Source of the DNA: Willaertia magna
Taxonomy: Eukaryota; Heterolobosea; Eutetramitea; Acrasida; Naegleriidae
Length of the DNA: 41,032 nucleotides
Assembly (NCBI GenBank): GCA_902984215.1
Contig: CADWAF010005394.1
Coordinates: forward strand, 1 to 41,032
Direction: 5' to 3'
The notes beneath the pieces are model-generated. The model had not been told where the DNA came from, did no database searches, and saw only the letters and a list, made by a program, of their open reading frames with translations. Shown piece by piece: positions 30,579 to 40,968 of the stretch. How positions within the stretch are numbered: position 1 is the stretch's first letter; the number at the start of each line of letters is the position of its first letter. The translations under genes and the position numbers were made by a program.

Positions 30579-32408
30579 ATGATGAGAAGAGATACCCAAG
30601 AGAGTCAATATGGTGATATTTTGTCCGTCTCAGGTCCAGTCGTCGTAGCTGAAAAGATGGAAGGAGCAGCTATGTATGAATTAGTTCGTGTTGGTACTCA
30701 AGAATTAGTTGGTGAAATCATTCGTTTAGAAGGAGATACAGCAACAATTCAAGTTTACGAAGAAACATCAGGATTAACAGTTGGAGATCCTGTATTAAGA
30801 ACTGGACAACCATTATCAGTTGCATTAGGTCCAGGTATCATGGGTAGTATTTTCGACGGTATCCAACGTCCATTAGAAGTTATCTATAAACAATGTAATG
30901 ATATTTATATTCCTAGAGGTATTAACGTAAATTCTTTAGATATGAATAAACAATGGCATTTCAATCCAACAAACTTTGAAGTTGGAGATAAAATAACTGG
31001 AGGTGATATTTTTGGAGAAGTTGAAGAAAACAATTTAATTAATCATAGAATTTTATTACATCCACATGCTATGGGTGAAATTACTTATATCGCTCCAGAA
31101 GGTAATTATACTTTAGAAGATACTGTTTTAGAAATTGAATTTAATGGTATTAAAAGATCATTTACTATGGTTCAACATTGGCCTGTACGTCAACCTCGTC
31201 CTGTTATTGAGAAATTAGCAGGTGATTATCCTCTTTTAACTGGACAACGTGTTTTAGACGCTGTTTTCCCTTCTGTTCAAGGTGGTACTTGTGCAATTCC
31301 AGGTGCTTTTGGTTGTGGTAAAACTGTTATTTCCCAAGCAATTTCTAAATTCTCTAATTCTGATGCTATTATTTATGTTGGTTGTGGTGAAAGAGGTAAT
31401 GAAATGGCTGAAGTACTTATGGAATTCCCTGAATTAACTGTTACTAATAAGAAGACTGGTAAAGAAGAAAATATTATGAACAGAACTTGTTTAGTTGCTA
31501 ATACATCAAATATGCCTGTCGCTGCTAGAGAAGCTTCAATTTATACTGGTATTACACTTTCCGAATATTTCAGAGATATGGGTTTAGATGTTTCTATGAT
31601 GGCTGACTCTACTTCTCGTTGGGCTGAAGCTTTAAGAGAAATTTCTGGTCGTTTAGCTGAGATGCCTGCTGATTCAGGTTATCCTGCATATTTAGGTGCT
31701 CGTTTAGCTTCTTTCTACGAACGTGCTGGTAAAGTTCGTTGTATTGGTAATCCAGGTAGAACTGGTAGTATTACTGTTGTCGGAGCTGTTTCTCCACCTG
31801 GTGGTGACTTTTCTGATCCAGTTACTGCATCTACTTTAGCTATTGTTCAAGTCTTTTGGGGTTTAGATAAGAAATTAGCTCAAAGAAAGCACTTTCCTTC
31901 AGTCAATTGGTTGTTATCTTATTCTAAATATATGAAGAGTTTAGAACCTTTCTATGAAAAGGTAGATCCTGAATTTATTCGTTTAAGAACTGTTATGAGT
32001 ACTATATTGCAACAAGAAGAAGATTTAACTGAAATTGTCCAATTAGTTGGTAAGGATTCTCTCCCAGAAAATGATAAGGTTACATTAGAAGTTGCTAAAC
32101 TTTTAAGAGAAGATTTCTTACAACAAAACTCTTTCACTACTTATGACAAATATTGTCCTTTCTTCAAGACTATTTTGATGTTACGTAACTTTATTAAATT
32201 CTATGAAGAAGCTCAAAAGGCTGTTCAAGAATCAGGTGCAGGTAAGGTTACATGGAGTACAATCAAACAAGCAATGCCAGATATCCTTTATAAATTATCT
32301 TCACAAAAGTTTATTGAACCAAGTGAAGGAGAAGAAAAAGTTAAGAAGGGATTAAATGATCTCCATACTGAAATTCTTAATTCTTTCAAGAACTTAGACG
32401 AAGAGTAA
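30579..32408 (+). CDS. V-type proton ATPase catalytic subunit A
   Basis: A 609-residue intronless frame, the usual length for this subunit (about 610-620). It has a beta-barrel N-terminus ([19 protein letters not shown]), the non-homologous insert typical of V-ATPase A (about 115-200), and the Walker A motif GAFGCGKT at 242-249. The signature [12 protein letters not shown] and [11 protein letters not shown] follow. The protein is the ATP-hydrolysing subunit of the cytosolic V1 sector and drives proton pumping into endosomes, contractile vacuoles and lysosomes. Codon use here is the least AT-biased in the window (more GGT, GCT, CGT and TTC), as expected for a highly expressed gene. Two adjacent Met codons begin the frame. 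It converges with the RCC1-like gene, 81 bases apart. Confidence 0.97.
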   Translation: MMRRDTQESQYGDILSVSGPVVVAEKMEGAAMYELVRVGTQELVGEIIRLEGDTATIQVYEETSGLTVGDPVLRTGQPLSVALGPGIMGSIFDGIQRPLEVIYKQCNDIYIPRGINVNSLDMNKQWHFNPTNFEVGDKITGGDIFGEVEENNLINHRILLHPHAMGEITYIAPEGNYTLEDTVLEIEFNGIKRSFTMVQHWPVRQPRPVIEKLAGDYPLLTGQRVLDAVFPSVQGGTCAIPGAFGCGKTVISQAISKFSNSDAIIYVGCGERGNEMAEVLMEFPELTVTNKKTGKEENIMNRTCLVANTSNMPVAAREASIYTGITLSEYFRDMGLDVSMMADSTSRWAEALREISGRLAEMPADSGYPAYLGARLASFYERAGKVRCIGNPGRTGSITVVGAVSPPGGDFSDPVTASTLAIVQVFWGLDKKLAQRKHFPSVNWLLSYSKYMKSLEPFYEKVDPEFIRLRTVMSTILQQEEDLTEIVQLVGKDSLPENDKVTLEVAKLLREDFLQQNSFTTYDKYCPFFKTILMLRNFIKFYEEAQKAVQESGAGKVTWSTIKQAMPDILYKLSSQKFIEPSEGEEKVKKGLNDLHTEILNSFKNLDEE

Positions 32409-32489
32409 ATAACACATTTTTGTACCACCACAATAAATTAAGTTTTGTAAATATTTAATTCTTTATTTATTTACTAATTTTGTAATCTG

Positions 32490-33479
32490 TTAAAATTGCT
32501 GCAGCAGCAATAAATTAACATGTTTCTTTTGAGGATTGAAATTGAGTTTAGTAAAACTATCCAAGTAATATACAGGGTAAATGTCATCAAGGTACTCTTT
32601 GCAATTCTTACTTTCAAATATTTTGTTAGATCTGTTTCCAGAAAGTCCTGTGAAATACAAATTGTTATCCTTAGTTCTAACGATATTATAATAACAAAAT
32701 GAGCTAAAAACAGATTTGATATGTGGAATTGTTAGCATTACTTTGGTGAATGTTGTCACGTCTTCACTATTGTAACCTAAGCCCAAACAACCATCAATAT
32801 TGCATCCTGTGCCAAACAATTCATTAAATTCATTAATAATTAATGTTCCAGAGCTAAAGCAAGAGATTTTTTTAACTTTAAAAGATAAATTAACTTTTGT
32901 AATTTCTGTTATCTTTTTTTGTTCATTCCCTAAACCCATTTGACCACTTCCATTACTTCCAATTCCATAAATATCTCCGTATTTATCTAGAATTATCACA
33001 TGATTATTTCCACATTGTAAATCCATTAAATTTAAATTATTATCAATTACATTAAACTCTTCTTCTTTATAAGTATTTTGTAAATATAAATTATTTTGTC
33101 CAATCACATAAATATTATCACTCAAAGTAACTACAATTAATAAATTATACCCTCCTCTAATCCATTTAATTTTGTCACAAATACAATGTTCTAATTTAGT
33201 AAATTTCTTTACAAATAACTCGTTTGTTAAAAAGCCAGAATAATAAATTTCATTTTCATCATTCATAAAGAACGAAGAGGAAGTGCCACATGTTATCTTT
33301 TCAATCATTTTCCAATTTCCAACCACTTTGCTAAATTCATTATTCATCAATGAGTGATCATTTCCTAATTGCCCATTAGTGTTACTTCCATAACCTATTA
33401 TTTCATTATCACTTGTACACAAAATGAAATGTGAAAAACCATAAGCTATTGCTTTGATTTCAGTATTTGATGACAACAT
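32490..33479 (-). CDS. RCC1-repeat protein
   Basis: A 329-residue frame with repeated blades of an RCC1 beta-propeller: YGSNTNGQLGN near residue 30, GIGSNGSGQMGLGN near the middle, GTGCNIDGCLGLGYN after it, and a degenerate LYFTGLSGN blade at the end. RCC1 itself is a Ran exchange factor, but many RCC1-repeat proteins are not; nothing here shows which. Only about five or six blades are visible, so it is short for a complete seven-blade propeller. The frame stays open for 17 codons upstream of the first ATG with propeller-like sequence (GNFKIEETKSIPITL) but has no ATG there, so the true N-terminus may be missing or in an undetected exon. Confidence 0.8.
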   Translation of the reverse strand: MLSSNTEIKAIAYGFSHFILCTSDNEIIGYGSNTNGQLGNDHSLMNNEFSKVVGNWKMIEKITCGTSSSFFMNDENEIYYSGFLTNELFVKKFTKLEHCICDKIKWIRGGYNLLIVVTLSDNIYVIGQNNLYLQNTYKEEEFNVIDNNLNLMDLQCGNNHVIILDKYGDIYGIGSNGSGQMGLGNEQKKITEITKVNLSFKVKKISCFSSGTLIINEFNELFGTGCNIDGCLGLGYNSEDVTTFTKVMLTIPHIKSVFSSFCYYNIVRTKDNNLYFTGLSGNRSNKIFESKNCKEYLDDIYPVYYLDSFTKLNFNPQKKHVNLLLLQQF

Positions 33480-33617
33480 GAGTGTTATTGGAATAGACTT
33501 TGTTTCTTCAATTTTAAAATTTCCATTTTTTTAAATAATTAAAATAATTTTTACAAAGATTTTTTAATAATAATTTTACACTCTATAGTTTTCTTAATTG
33601 ACTGATTCTAAAATCCT

Positions 33618-34514
33618 TTACATCAAAATGCAACAACCATCCTTTCCTGTATTTGCACTATTACCACCTCCAGTGTTACCTCCACCACCTGTCTTAGCTC
33701 CCTTTGAAAAACGTACTTGTAAAGCCTTTTGGAAGATTTCATCAACACCCTTTCTCGTACGAGCAGATGTTTCAATGTAACATGTTGCACCAATTTCTTT
33801 AGCTAATTTTTCACCTTCTTCTGCTGTTAGTAAATGTTCTCCGTTTTTCTCTAATTTTTGTACAAAATCGTTATCATCTCTTAAATCGGCCTTGGTTGCT
33901 ACTAAAACAATAGGAGTACCTTTAGAATATTCATTTAATTCTTTTAACCACTTCTCTTTAACGTTATCATATGATGATTTACTACTAATTGAATAACAAA
34001 CAATAAAAACATTAGTATTTGGATAAGAAAGATATCTAAGTCTATCATATTCCTATAATAATATTTAAAATTAATTATCGGATTCGGATCCAAAAAATTA
34101 AATAATACCTACTTCTTGACCTGCAGTATCCCATAAACTTAACCTAACAACTTGATCGTTAAATTTTACATTAGTATCATAGCTAGAAGATAAATAAAAA
34201 TCTGTAAATTTTTTTGGGTCTTAAAAATGGGAAAAACTTACTTATCAAAAACAGTCTTTTTAATTTTTGTTATTTAACAACATGTTGAAAAAACACTTAC
34301 TGGAATATAATCTTCCGGAAATTCATTGTTGACATAGACCATGAGTAAACAAGTTTTACCTGATGGGTTAGGAAGAGAGAAAAAGAAGAATAAATTTCGT
34401 TATATTTAATATATTAATGGCGTGCATGAAATTAATTAACTGTTTCAGAAATTTTTACTTACCAACAGCACCATCTCCAACAGCTACTACTTTGCATGTT
34501 TCTTTGTTTGACAT
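33618..34514 (-). CDS. Rac/Rho-family small GTPase (five exons)
   Basis: Five exons on the minus strand: 34463-34514, 34301-34359, 34242-34255, 34113-34182 and 33618-34052. Together they give 209 residues. The G-boxes are complete: P-loop GDGAVGKT (13-20), switch I effector PTVFDNY with Thr38, DTAGQE at 60-65, TKADL and ETSA. The PTVFDNY effector and the DLRDDNDFVQKL insert-region sequence place it in the Rho family, closest in appearance to Rac. The C-terminus is a Gly/Asn-rich linker ending in GCCILM, so CILM is a prenylation box that would anchor it to membranes. Exon 3 is only 14 bases and encodes the core of switch I. Rho GTPases control actin and pair naturally with PI3K signalling. Confidence 0.93.
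34242..34255 (-). other. 14-bp micro-exon of the Rho GTPase
   Basis: This exon encodes TVFD and the first two bases of the Asn codon. It lies between a 45-base and a 59-base intron with good GTAAGT donors. Skipping it would remove the switch I threonine and shift the frame. The assignment is forced by the invariant PTVFDNY motif. Confidence 0.9.
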
Positions 34515-34838
34515 TTTTCAGTTGCTCTATTTTTTTTATGTTTCTTTCCCTGTCACTGTCATTGTCCATCAAAAAGTGTTGGCCGATTGAAATTAAGGAA
34601 CTTGGGTAACAATTCGCCAGTACCAAAATGCAAACCAAAACAAACAAAAATTGGTGTTATTTATTCCAACTTTAATTTATGTCTTTTCATTTCCTACCAA
34701 TGACATGTATATTCCTACCAACTATAAAGGATGTTGTTTGAGGGAATTACTTCACACCAAGAAAAAAAATTTAAACTCTTCCCTCGCCAACACAAAACAG
34801 CCGGCTCTACTTATTCTGAAAGGAAATCTACAGAAAAA

Positions 34839-35603
34839 ATGATTATGCCTTTTATGAAGAGAAGGTTTTACACGGCTACGGAAGTTTCAGAACATAATTT
34901 TAAGGATGATTGTTGGGTGTCGTTCATGGGAAAGGTATATAACGTTACCAGTCTAATTATTGAACATAAAGGTAAGAGTATTAATTTAATGCTTTCGGGA
35001 TAAACTAAGGGAGTTATTGTACTAGATTGTAAATTAATCGATCCTATAGTACTAAATGGGGGAAGAGACATTACTCATTGGTTTGATAAAGAGACTGGGG
35101 ATATAAGGAAATGGATTGACCCAATAACAAATGAAAGATGTTACTACACACCAATGGGTAGATTTCTTCACATTCCCTTACCTTCTTATGAGCCAGAAAC
35201 TACAAAAGAACCAGTACCAACAACGCCTTGGTGGAAAGATGATGGTAAATATATGATAGGAAAACTATCTAAAAAAACAAGGATTATTAGAATTGTTAAC
35301 ACTTTAACTCATGACGAGCATGAACTAGAGGTTTGTTCTGAAGAGACTTTAAAAGAAATATTAGACAGATATTTGCATTTTAATAGTCACGCTGGCAGCT
35401 ACACTTGGAAAAGATTGGGAGAGGACTTGGATATGGGTAAGTTTACTCTTTTTAATTTAATTAAAAGAAAAAAATAAGAGAAAACTTTGGAAGAAAATGG
35501 GATTCGGGATGAAGATAAGGAATTCGAAGAGCTTGGAATAAACGATAATTTTTACAGACCTGCTCTTCACTTGTACTATAATGATGATTTGACTATTGGA
35601 TAG
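34839..35603 (+). CDS. CYB5D1-like cytochrome b5 domain protein (ciliary)
   Basis: Three exons, 34839-34971, 35014-35436 and 35479-35603, with two 42-base introns, give 226 residues. Human CYB5D1 is 228 by my recollection. Matching blocks include RRFYTATEVSEHN near the start, WVSFMGKVYNVTSL, DITHWFD, DIRKWIDPIT, TPMGRFLHIP, TRIIRIVNTLTHDEH, YLHFNSHAGSYTWK, TLEENGIRDED and LHLYYNDDLT at the end. CYB5D1 proteins are associated with the axoneme and radial-spoke function in ciliated organisms, so this gene implies a flagellated stage. The canonical HPGG haem motif is not present, but the later His (DITHWF) is. The frame is open upstream to an ATG at 34731; the start at 34839 is preferred by family length. 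Confidence 0.92.
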
Positions 35604-35689
35604 AAAACGTTAAAAATAAAGATTGTTTACGTTAGTTACTTTCACTTCGCGCCAAAAAATTTTGCTTAATTAAAAGCAATAACAAATAA

Positions 35690-36723
35690 ATGCAACGAAA
35701 AAAAAGATATGGGCATATATTGTTTCAAGACGAAAGAATAGAATCAAAAGAAATAAGAGAGGATCAGAAAGAAGAGGATATAAGGGAAAACGATGGGTAT
35801 TGTACGTATTGTAATTCATTATTTACTGAAAATAATTTTTTGTAGGGAATTACTCAGAGGTTTCCTTAGAAAATTCTGAAGATGATTTAAATGCACAAGA
35901 ATATCCAGAGCTTATAGATGAACTAAGGAGGCAATTAGCTGATTTAGTTAACGGAGAAGGAGAGGAAAATGATAATAACAACTCTGAAGAAAATAAATTT
36001 GTAGAAGAAAACAATAATGAAGAGAGTGGGGTGAATGGATATTTAAAACAATACCAAGATTTACTGGAGAAAAGACATCCAAAAATTGGAAAATCTCCCT
36101 CTAAAGAAGAAGAAACAGAATTTGAAAAACATACCATGGAGATAGATCAAAGACTTAATAAACTTCATGAGGCAATTTTACAACAAGAGCCAAAAAAACG
36201 TGTATTACAAAGGAAAATATCGAATAACAGAAGGACAGTAACAACATCTGGAGGGGAGAAAGGAAGTACAAGTTCTGTGTATATAGCAAACAACAAACCT
36301 TACTCCAATGATCCTGAAAAACAAAGACTTAGATATTTAGTAGCTAAATTTCAAGGAGAGTATGAAAATGCAAGGGCTAGAGAGAAAAAGGCAATAGAAA
36401 TTGCTTCAGTTTTTCATAAACAAATGTTGAGCTATGAGCAACAAGTTAATTTACTAAGGAAAAGTAATTTGGATAAAGAGAGGCAAGTTGTTGAATTAAG
36501 AGAAATGATTGATGAATTGAATGGTGCTTTAGAAAGAGCAAATGTTGGAAATGAAACTCAAAACTTAACTAAAAATTTAATTGACAGAATGATGAATAAT
36601 TATTCTTCAATTGTAGAGTCCCTTACCTCAAAGAAGGAGCTTATAGACGTTATTGAAAAACAAAAAGAAGAATTACAACAACATTCCAAATTATTAAAAA
36701 AACTAACTACCAACCAACAATAA
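35690..36723 (+). CDS. Coiled-coil protein of unknown function
   Basis: Two exons, 35690-35801 and 35846-36723, separated by a 44-base intron (GTACGT donor, TTTTTTGTAG acceptor), give 329 residues. The phase fits only this donor; the neighbouring GTATTG would shift the frame. The N-terminal third is acidic and Glu/Asn-rich. Heptad-like charged helices dominate afterwards (about residues 200-325), with KQRLRYLVAKFQGEYENARA, REKKAIEIASVFHKQ and LRKSNLDKERQVVELREM. The C-terminus is Lys/Gln-rich. It looks like a structural or scaffold coiled coil. It lies 86 bases downstream of the CYB5D1 gene in the same direction, so a flagellar role is possible, but no domain proves it. Confidence 0.8.
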
Positions 36724-36876
36724 AAAGTGTTGCATGCATAGCTAGGCCAAATAACAATTATTACTTTTCACTATCCTCTTTACTTTTCTAACCATTCGTA
36801 TCCTATGTGTGATTTTCAACAAGCTATAAATGTAATTTCGTATTTACAAAAACGTTAAAAAAAATACAAGAAAAAG

Positions 36877-38853
36877 ATGAGAGCCTTTGATGATTATGAA
36901 TTATATGAGAATGGTAGAAGGTTTTTGATTGTACCCAAAGTAGTACAACAATCTTCTACATCATCTACATCTACCGGTACATCAGGACAAAGTGAAGTTA
37001 AAAGAAAAGTACCTGATTATGAACATTTATGTCTTATTGATAGAGATACTCAATTAATATCTAAATTATCTATTGATCCAAATAATGAAGTAGTCAAAAC
37101 CACTTTATTTAAAAAGATGAGAACAATGACTCGTATCTTTGGTATTATTGGATCCATTAAATTACTTTCCGGTACCTTTTTAGTTGTTTTATTAGAAAGA
37201 GAATATATAGGAATGATTAATAAACATAAAATCTATAAAATTAAAAAGATTCAATTTATTCCATTTAAACCTTCTAAATTTAAAATTCAAACAGAAGAAC
37301 AAAAAGAAAAAGAAATTCAATACATTGAAATGATGAATAAAGTAATTGTAGAAGATAATAGTTTTTATTTTAGTTATACTTTAGATTTAACAAATAGATT
37401 TCAACGTACATTTTCAACAAATGAAGGATTAGATAATATTAATTTACAAGGTTGGAAGAATGCACATCCAAACTATTTTTGGAATAAATATTTATTACAA
37501 CAATTTATTTCTAAACAAATGGATGGATTTATTATTCCAATGATACGTGGTATTGTTGAAATGAAGAATATAGTTGTAAATAATATTAGTTTTTTATTTG
37601 GTATTATTTCTAGAACTAGTTCTAAACGTGCTGGTGCTAGATATATTATGAGAGGTTCTGATGAAAAGGGTCATGTTGCTAATTTTGTTGAAAGTGAACA
37701 ATTTATTTATTATAATTCTATTTTAACTAGTTTCTTACAAATTAGAGGTTCAATTCCTTTAATTTGGTCTCAAGAAGCTAATTTAAAATATACTCCTGAA
37801 ATTAAATTCTTAACTGATAAAGAAAAACAATTAAAAGCATTTCATAATCATTTTAATTCAATTTTAAAAGAATATCAAAATAATATTACTGCAATTAATT
37901 TATGTAAAAAGACTGGTCAAGAAAGTAGATTAAGTGAATTATATACAAATTATGTTAAAAATGTTAATCAAGTTAATTATGTTCATTTTGATTTTCATAA
38001 TGAATGTAAGAATCATGATTATACAAAATTATACACAATGTTTTTACCTCAAATTGTTAAAAGTATGAAAGATATTAAATTCTTTTCAGTTTCTTTAGGA
38101 AATAATAATTCTACTTGGATTCCAGATGACAATAATGAATTTAATACAATTGGTAAAACAATGTCTACTCCATTATTTGATACAAATGAATGGGAAGATG
38201 ATGAAGATTCTATTAATAATCCATATAGTGATAATAATAACAGATCATTAAGGGTACAACAACAAAAAAGTATGAATAGTAATAGTAGTACCAGTTTATT
38301 AGATTTTGGAGATGTTAATATTCCAAATTTAACAAATAATGTATCCCAACCTAATTTATTGAACTTTGTAGATGATGATGATCCATTTATGACAAACACT
38401 AATAATGTTAAAGTATTAGAAAATCAAAATGGTACTTTCCGTGTCAATTGTATTGATTGTTGTGATAGAACTAATTATATTGAAACATTTATTGCAAAAT
38501 ATTTATTAATTGAACAGTTGTATAGATTATCTATTATTAAAAAAAGAGATGTTAAATTAGAAGAATTAGGTAATTTAGAACAAGAATTTAGACAATTTTG
38601 GTTAGAAAATGGTGATAAAATATCAATACTCTACAGTGGCACCGGAGCTTTAAAATTTCATAAAAGTGTTCAAGGTTTATTAACTGATGGTGTTAATTCT
38701 GCAAAGAGATATTTCCTTAATAATTTTAAAGATACTGAAAGACAAAAATCTATTAATTTAGTTTTAGGTTTATTAGATGTTAATAATCAACAAGAAGAAG
38801 AGGAAGAATCTAATAATCCAGCTGAAATTGTAAAAGATTTGTTAATATTTTAA
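36877..38853 (+). CDS. Sac-domain phosphoinositide phosphatase
   Basis: A 658-residue intronless frame. The Sac N-terminal region (about residues 10-130) includes FGIIGSIKLLSGTFLVVLLE. The central domain has NRFQRTFS, WNKYLL, IPMIRGIVEMKN, ISRTSSKRAGARYIMRGSDEKG and GSIPLIWSQEA. The catalytic CX5R motif is CIDCCDRTN, with Cys525 and Arg531; most relatives have CxDCLDRTN. The family removes phosphates from PtdIns(4)P, PtdIns(3)P or PtdIns(3,5)P2. Unlike Sac1, no transmembrane pair follows the domain: the tail is an acidic Gln/Glu/Asn run. A roughly 90-residue Asn/Asp/Ser-rich insert (about 417-509) sits immediately before the catalytic loop. This is a soluble Sac protein, with Fig4- or Sac3-like identity uncertain. 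Confidence 0.93.
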   Translation: MRAFDDYELYENGRRFLIVPKVVQQSSTSSTSTGTSGQSEVKRKVPDYEHLCLIDRDTQLISKLSIDPNNEVVKTTLFKKMRTMTRIFGIIGSIKLLSGTFLVVLLEREYIGMINKHKIYKIKKIQFIPFKPSKFKIQTEEQKEKEIQYIEMMNKVIVEDNSFYFSYTLDLTNRFQRTFSTNEGLDNINLQGWKNAHPNYFWNKYLLQQFISKQMDGFIIPMIRGIVEMKNIVVNNISFLFGIISRTSSKRAGARYIMRGSDEKGHVANFVESEQFIYYNSILTSFLQIRGSIPLIWSQEANLKYTPEIKFLTDKEKQLKAFHNHFNSILKEYQNNITAINLCKKTGQESRLSELYTNYVKNVNQVNYVHFDFHNECKNHDYTKLYTMFLPQIVKSMKDIKFFSVSLGNNNSTWIPDDNNEFNTIGKTMSTPLFDTNEWEDDEDSINNPYSDNNNRSLRVQQQKSMNSNSSTSLLDFGDVNIPNLTNNVSQPNLLNFVDDDDPFMTNTNNVKVLENQNGTFRVNCIDCCDRTNYIETFIAKYLLIEQLYRLSIIKKRDVKLEELGNLEQEFRQFWLENGDKISILYSGTGALKFHKSVQGLLTDGVNSAKRYFLNNFKDTERQKSINLVLGLLDVNNQQEEEEESNNPAEIVKDLLIF

Positions 38854-40619
38854 ATAAATGTAGTTTTTTTAACATTTTAAATGTTAATATTATTACAATT
38901 TTTATTTTTTAATTAAAGTTTTTAAAGTTTTATTTTCAATTTTTTTATTAATAAAATGTCATTTACTTTAATTGTAGTTTTATTTTACATTTTATTTTTT
39001 AATTATAAATATTTTTTACTTTTTCCTTTAATTTACTATTTATTACGTTTATTTTATTTTGAACTTTTAAATATTTATTAATATAAAAATATATTTCATA
39101 TTTTATAACAACTAATAACTTATTTAAATTATTACAACTTTTTTTTAATTAAATATACATTCTTTAATTATTATATTTTTATATTTTTAATATAAATATA
39201 TATCTACAAAATATATTGTAAAATAAATAAAAAATATAACATTTAATAACTATACAATAAAAACTCAATTTGCTTATAAATTATATTTATATTATCAAAT
39301 ATAAAATAAGTTCTAATAAAATTATAATTTATAAATAAAATATTGTTAATTTTTATTAAAAGTAAAAAAGTAGAAATATTTTATATAAATATAATAAATA
39401 AATTAAAAATTTTATTATTAATAAAATTATTACAAAAATATTAATATTTTAAAAAACTTTTATTTTTTTAACAATTTCATTATAATTTTTAAAAAAATTA
39501 TAAATTATTTTCTCTTATTTTATATAAATTATTATTTTATAAAAATTATTAATTTTTTATTTTTTTATTTATAATAATTAATAAATTTTATACAAACTTA
39601 TACTAAATTTATAAAACATAATAATAATCTAATTATTTATAATTATTAAATAATATAATAATATAAATATTTTATATAAGTATTGTTTAATAATTTTATA
39701 ATATTTAAATCTAATAAAATATTTATTAAAGATTAGTATTTTAATTTAATAAATAAAGAAATAACTTTTTAATAAAATACAAGCTATCAGTTTAATTAAA
39801 TTTAATAAATAAAAAAAGTTACTTTAATAAATATTAGAATTGTTTTAATAAAATTAATAATTTAGAATTTTTTTAAAAATATTTAATTCATTTTTTAAAA
39901 AAAATTAATATAAATTTTTATAACTTTTTATTTTAAATATATTTATCTTAGATTAAAAGTTTTATTTTTAATATTTTAAAACAAAAATTAATAATAATAA
40001 AAAATAATAATTTTTTTAATTAAAAAATATATTTAATTTTATTTTAAAATTATAATGGTTAAAATAAAAAAAATAATAATTTTTTTAATTATTAATTTTA
40101 TATTAATTTTTAATATTTTTTAATAATAATAATAAATAAGTAACAAAATTATTATTTAATAAAAAAACATTTTAATTTATTAAATTTTATATAATTATTT
40201 TATTTACAGATTTTATAAATTATAGTTTATTTAAAGTTTAAATATGATTAATAAATAAATAATATTTAAAAAATAATAAATTTATTATTAAAATATTAAA
40301 AATTTAATCAAAAAAATAATATTATTAAAGGTTTATTTTTTGAAAATAATAATAATTTATATACAGAAAAATATTAAAATTATTAAAAAAAAAAGTAATA
40401 TAATTATAAGATAATTATTAAAATAATTATTTTTAAATAATATTAAATTATTTTTTTTAATAATTAAAATTTTAAAATTTTTTTAAATCATTTTATAAAT
40501 ATTAAAAAATATAATTTATTATTTGTATTTATAAAATAAAATAAATATTTTTTAATTTAAAAATTTTATTTTTTAAGATTATTAAAAGTTAATATTATAT
40601 TTTTATATTAAATTTTAAT
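38854..40619. other. Right AT-rich flank, no gene
   Basis: About 1.8 kb of A/T runs with only scattered C and G begins right after the Sac stop codon. No open frame of interest, RNA gene or insertion is recognisable. A short direct repeat (AAAATAATAATTTTTTTAATT at about 40001 and 40070) is the only internal structure. The sharp composition step at the Sac 3' end mirrors the step at 10.9 kb on the left. Confidence 0.7.
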
Positions 40620-40968
40620 ATTTTATTATACTTAACAGTTCCATAGTAACTATATTTAAAATCATATACAGTTTTCCAATTATTTATGTAAAAATAGAAC
40701 AAAAAAGTTTAATAAAATATCTTTTAGAACAGGTTTTTGTAAAAAGTATAAAAATTTTTAGCTCAAAGAGTATAAATTTATATAGTTTTTGTAATTTTAA
40801 AAAAAAAAAGAGTATAAATTTATACTTTTTAAAGTCAACAAAAATAATAAAAGCAATATAAATTTATATTGCTTTTGCTAATATTTTGATAAAAAATTAA
40901 CAAAAGCAATATAAATTTATATTGTTTTTTAAAAAATAAAAAAATATTTTTAAAAAAAATTCAAATTT
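40620..40968 (-). repeat. Right copy of the inverted terminal repeat
   Basis: In reverse complement this segment aligns with 1-460, starting at the AAATTTGAATTTTTT landmark (reading inward from 40968) and ending at the ACTATGGAACTG landmark near 40636-40647. It lacks the ~100-base segment found at about 248-350 of the left copy. About 64 bases of A/T sequence lie outside it to the window end. Divergence between the copies is spread through the sequence. Confidence 0.8.
40771..40924. repeat. Four spaced palindromes with a TATAAATTTATA core (right)
   Basis: Cores lie at 40771-40782, 40811-40826 (16-base palindrome), 40849-40876 (28-base perfect palindrome) and 40907-40924 (18-base). Two copies carry AA/TT where the left copies have AG/CT next to the core: GCAATATA...TATATTGC here, ACAGTATA...TATACTGT there. 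Each change is matched on the opposite arm, so the palindromic form is kept while the sequence drifts. Confidence 0.85.

Noticed and set aside
35690..35845. GTATTG as donor of the coiled-coil gene intron
   Set aside because: It leaves the downstream frame shifted and gives an early stop. The GTACGT donor five bases later keeps the frame and fits the donor consensus better.
24170..38853. A phosphoinositide gene cluster (PI3K, Rho GTPase, Sac phosphatase)
   Set aside because: The genes lie on different strands with unrelated genes between them and separate promoters. Co-location in 15 kb is likely chance.
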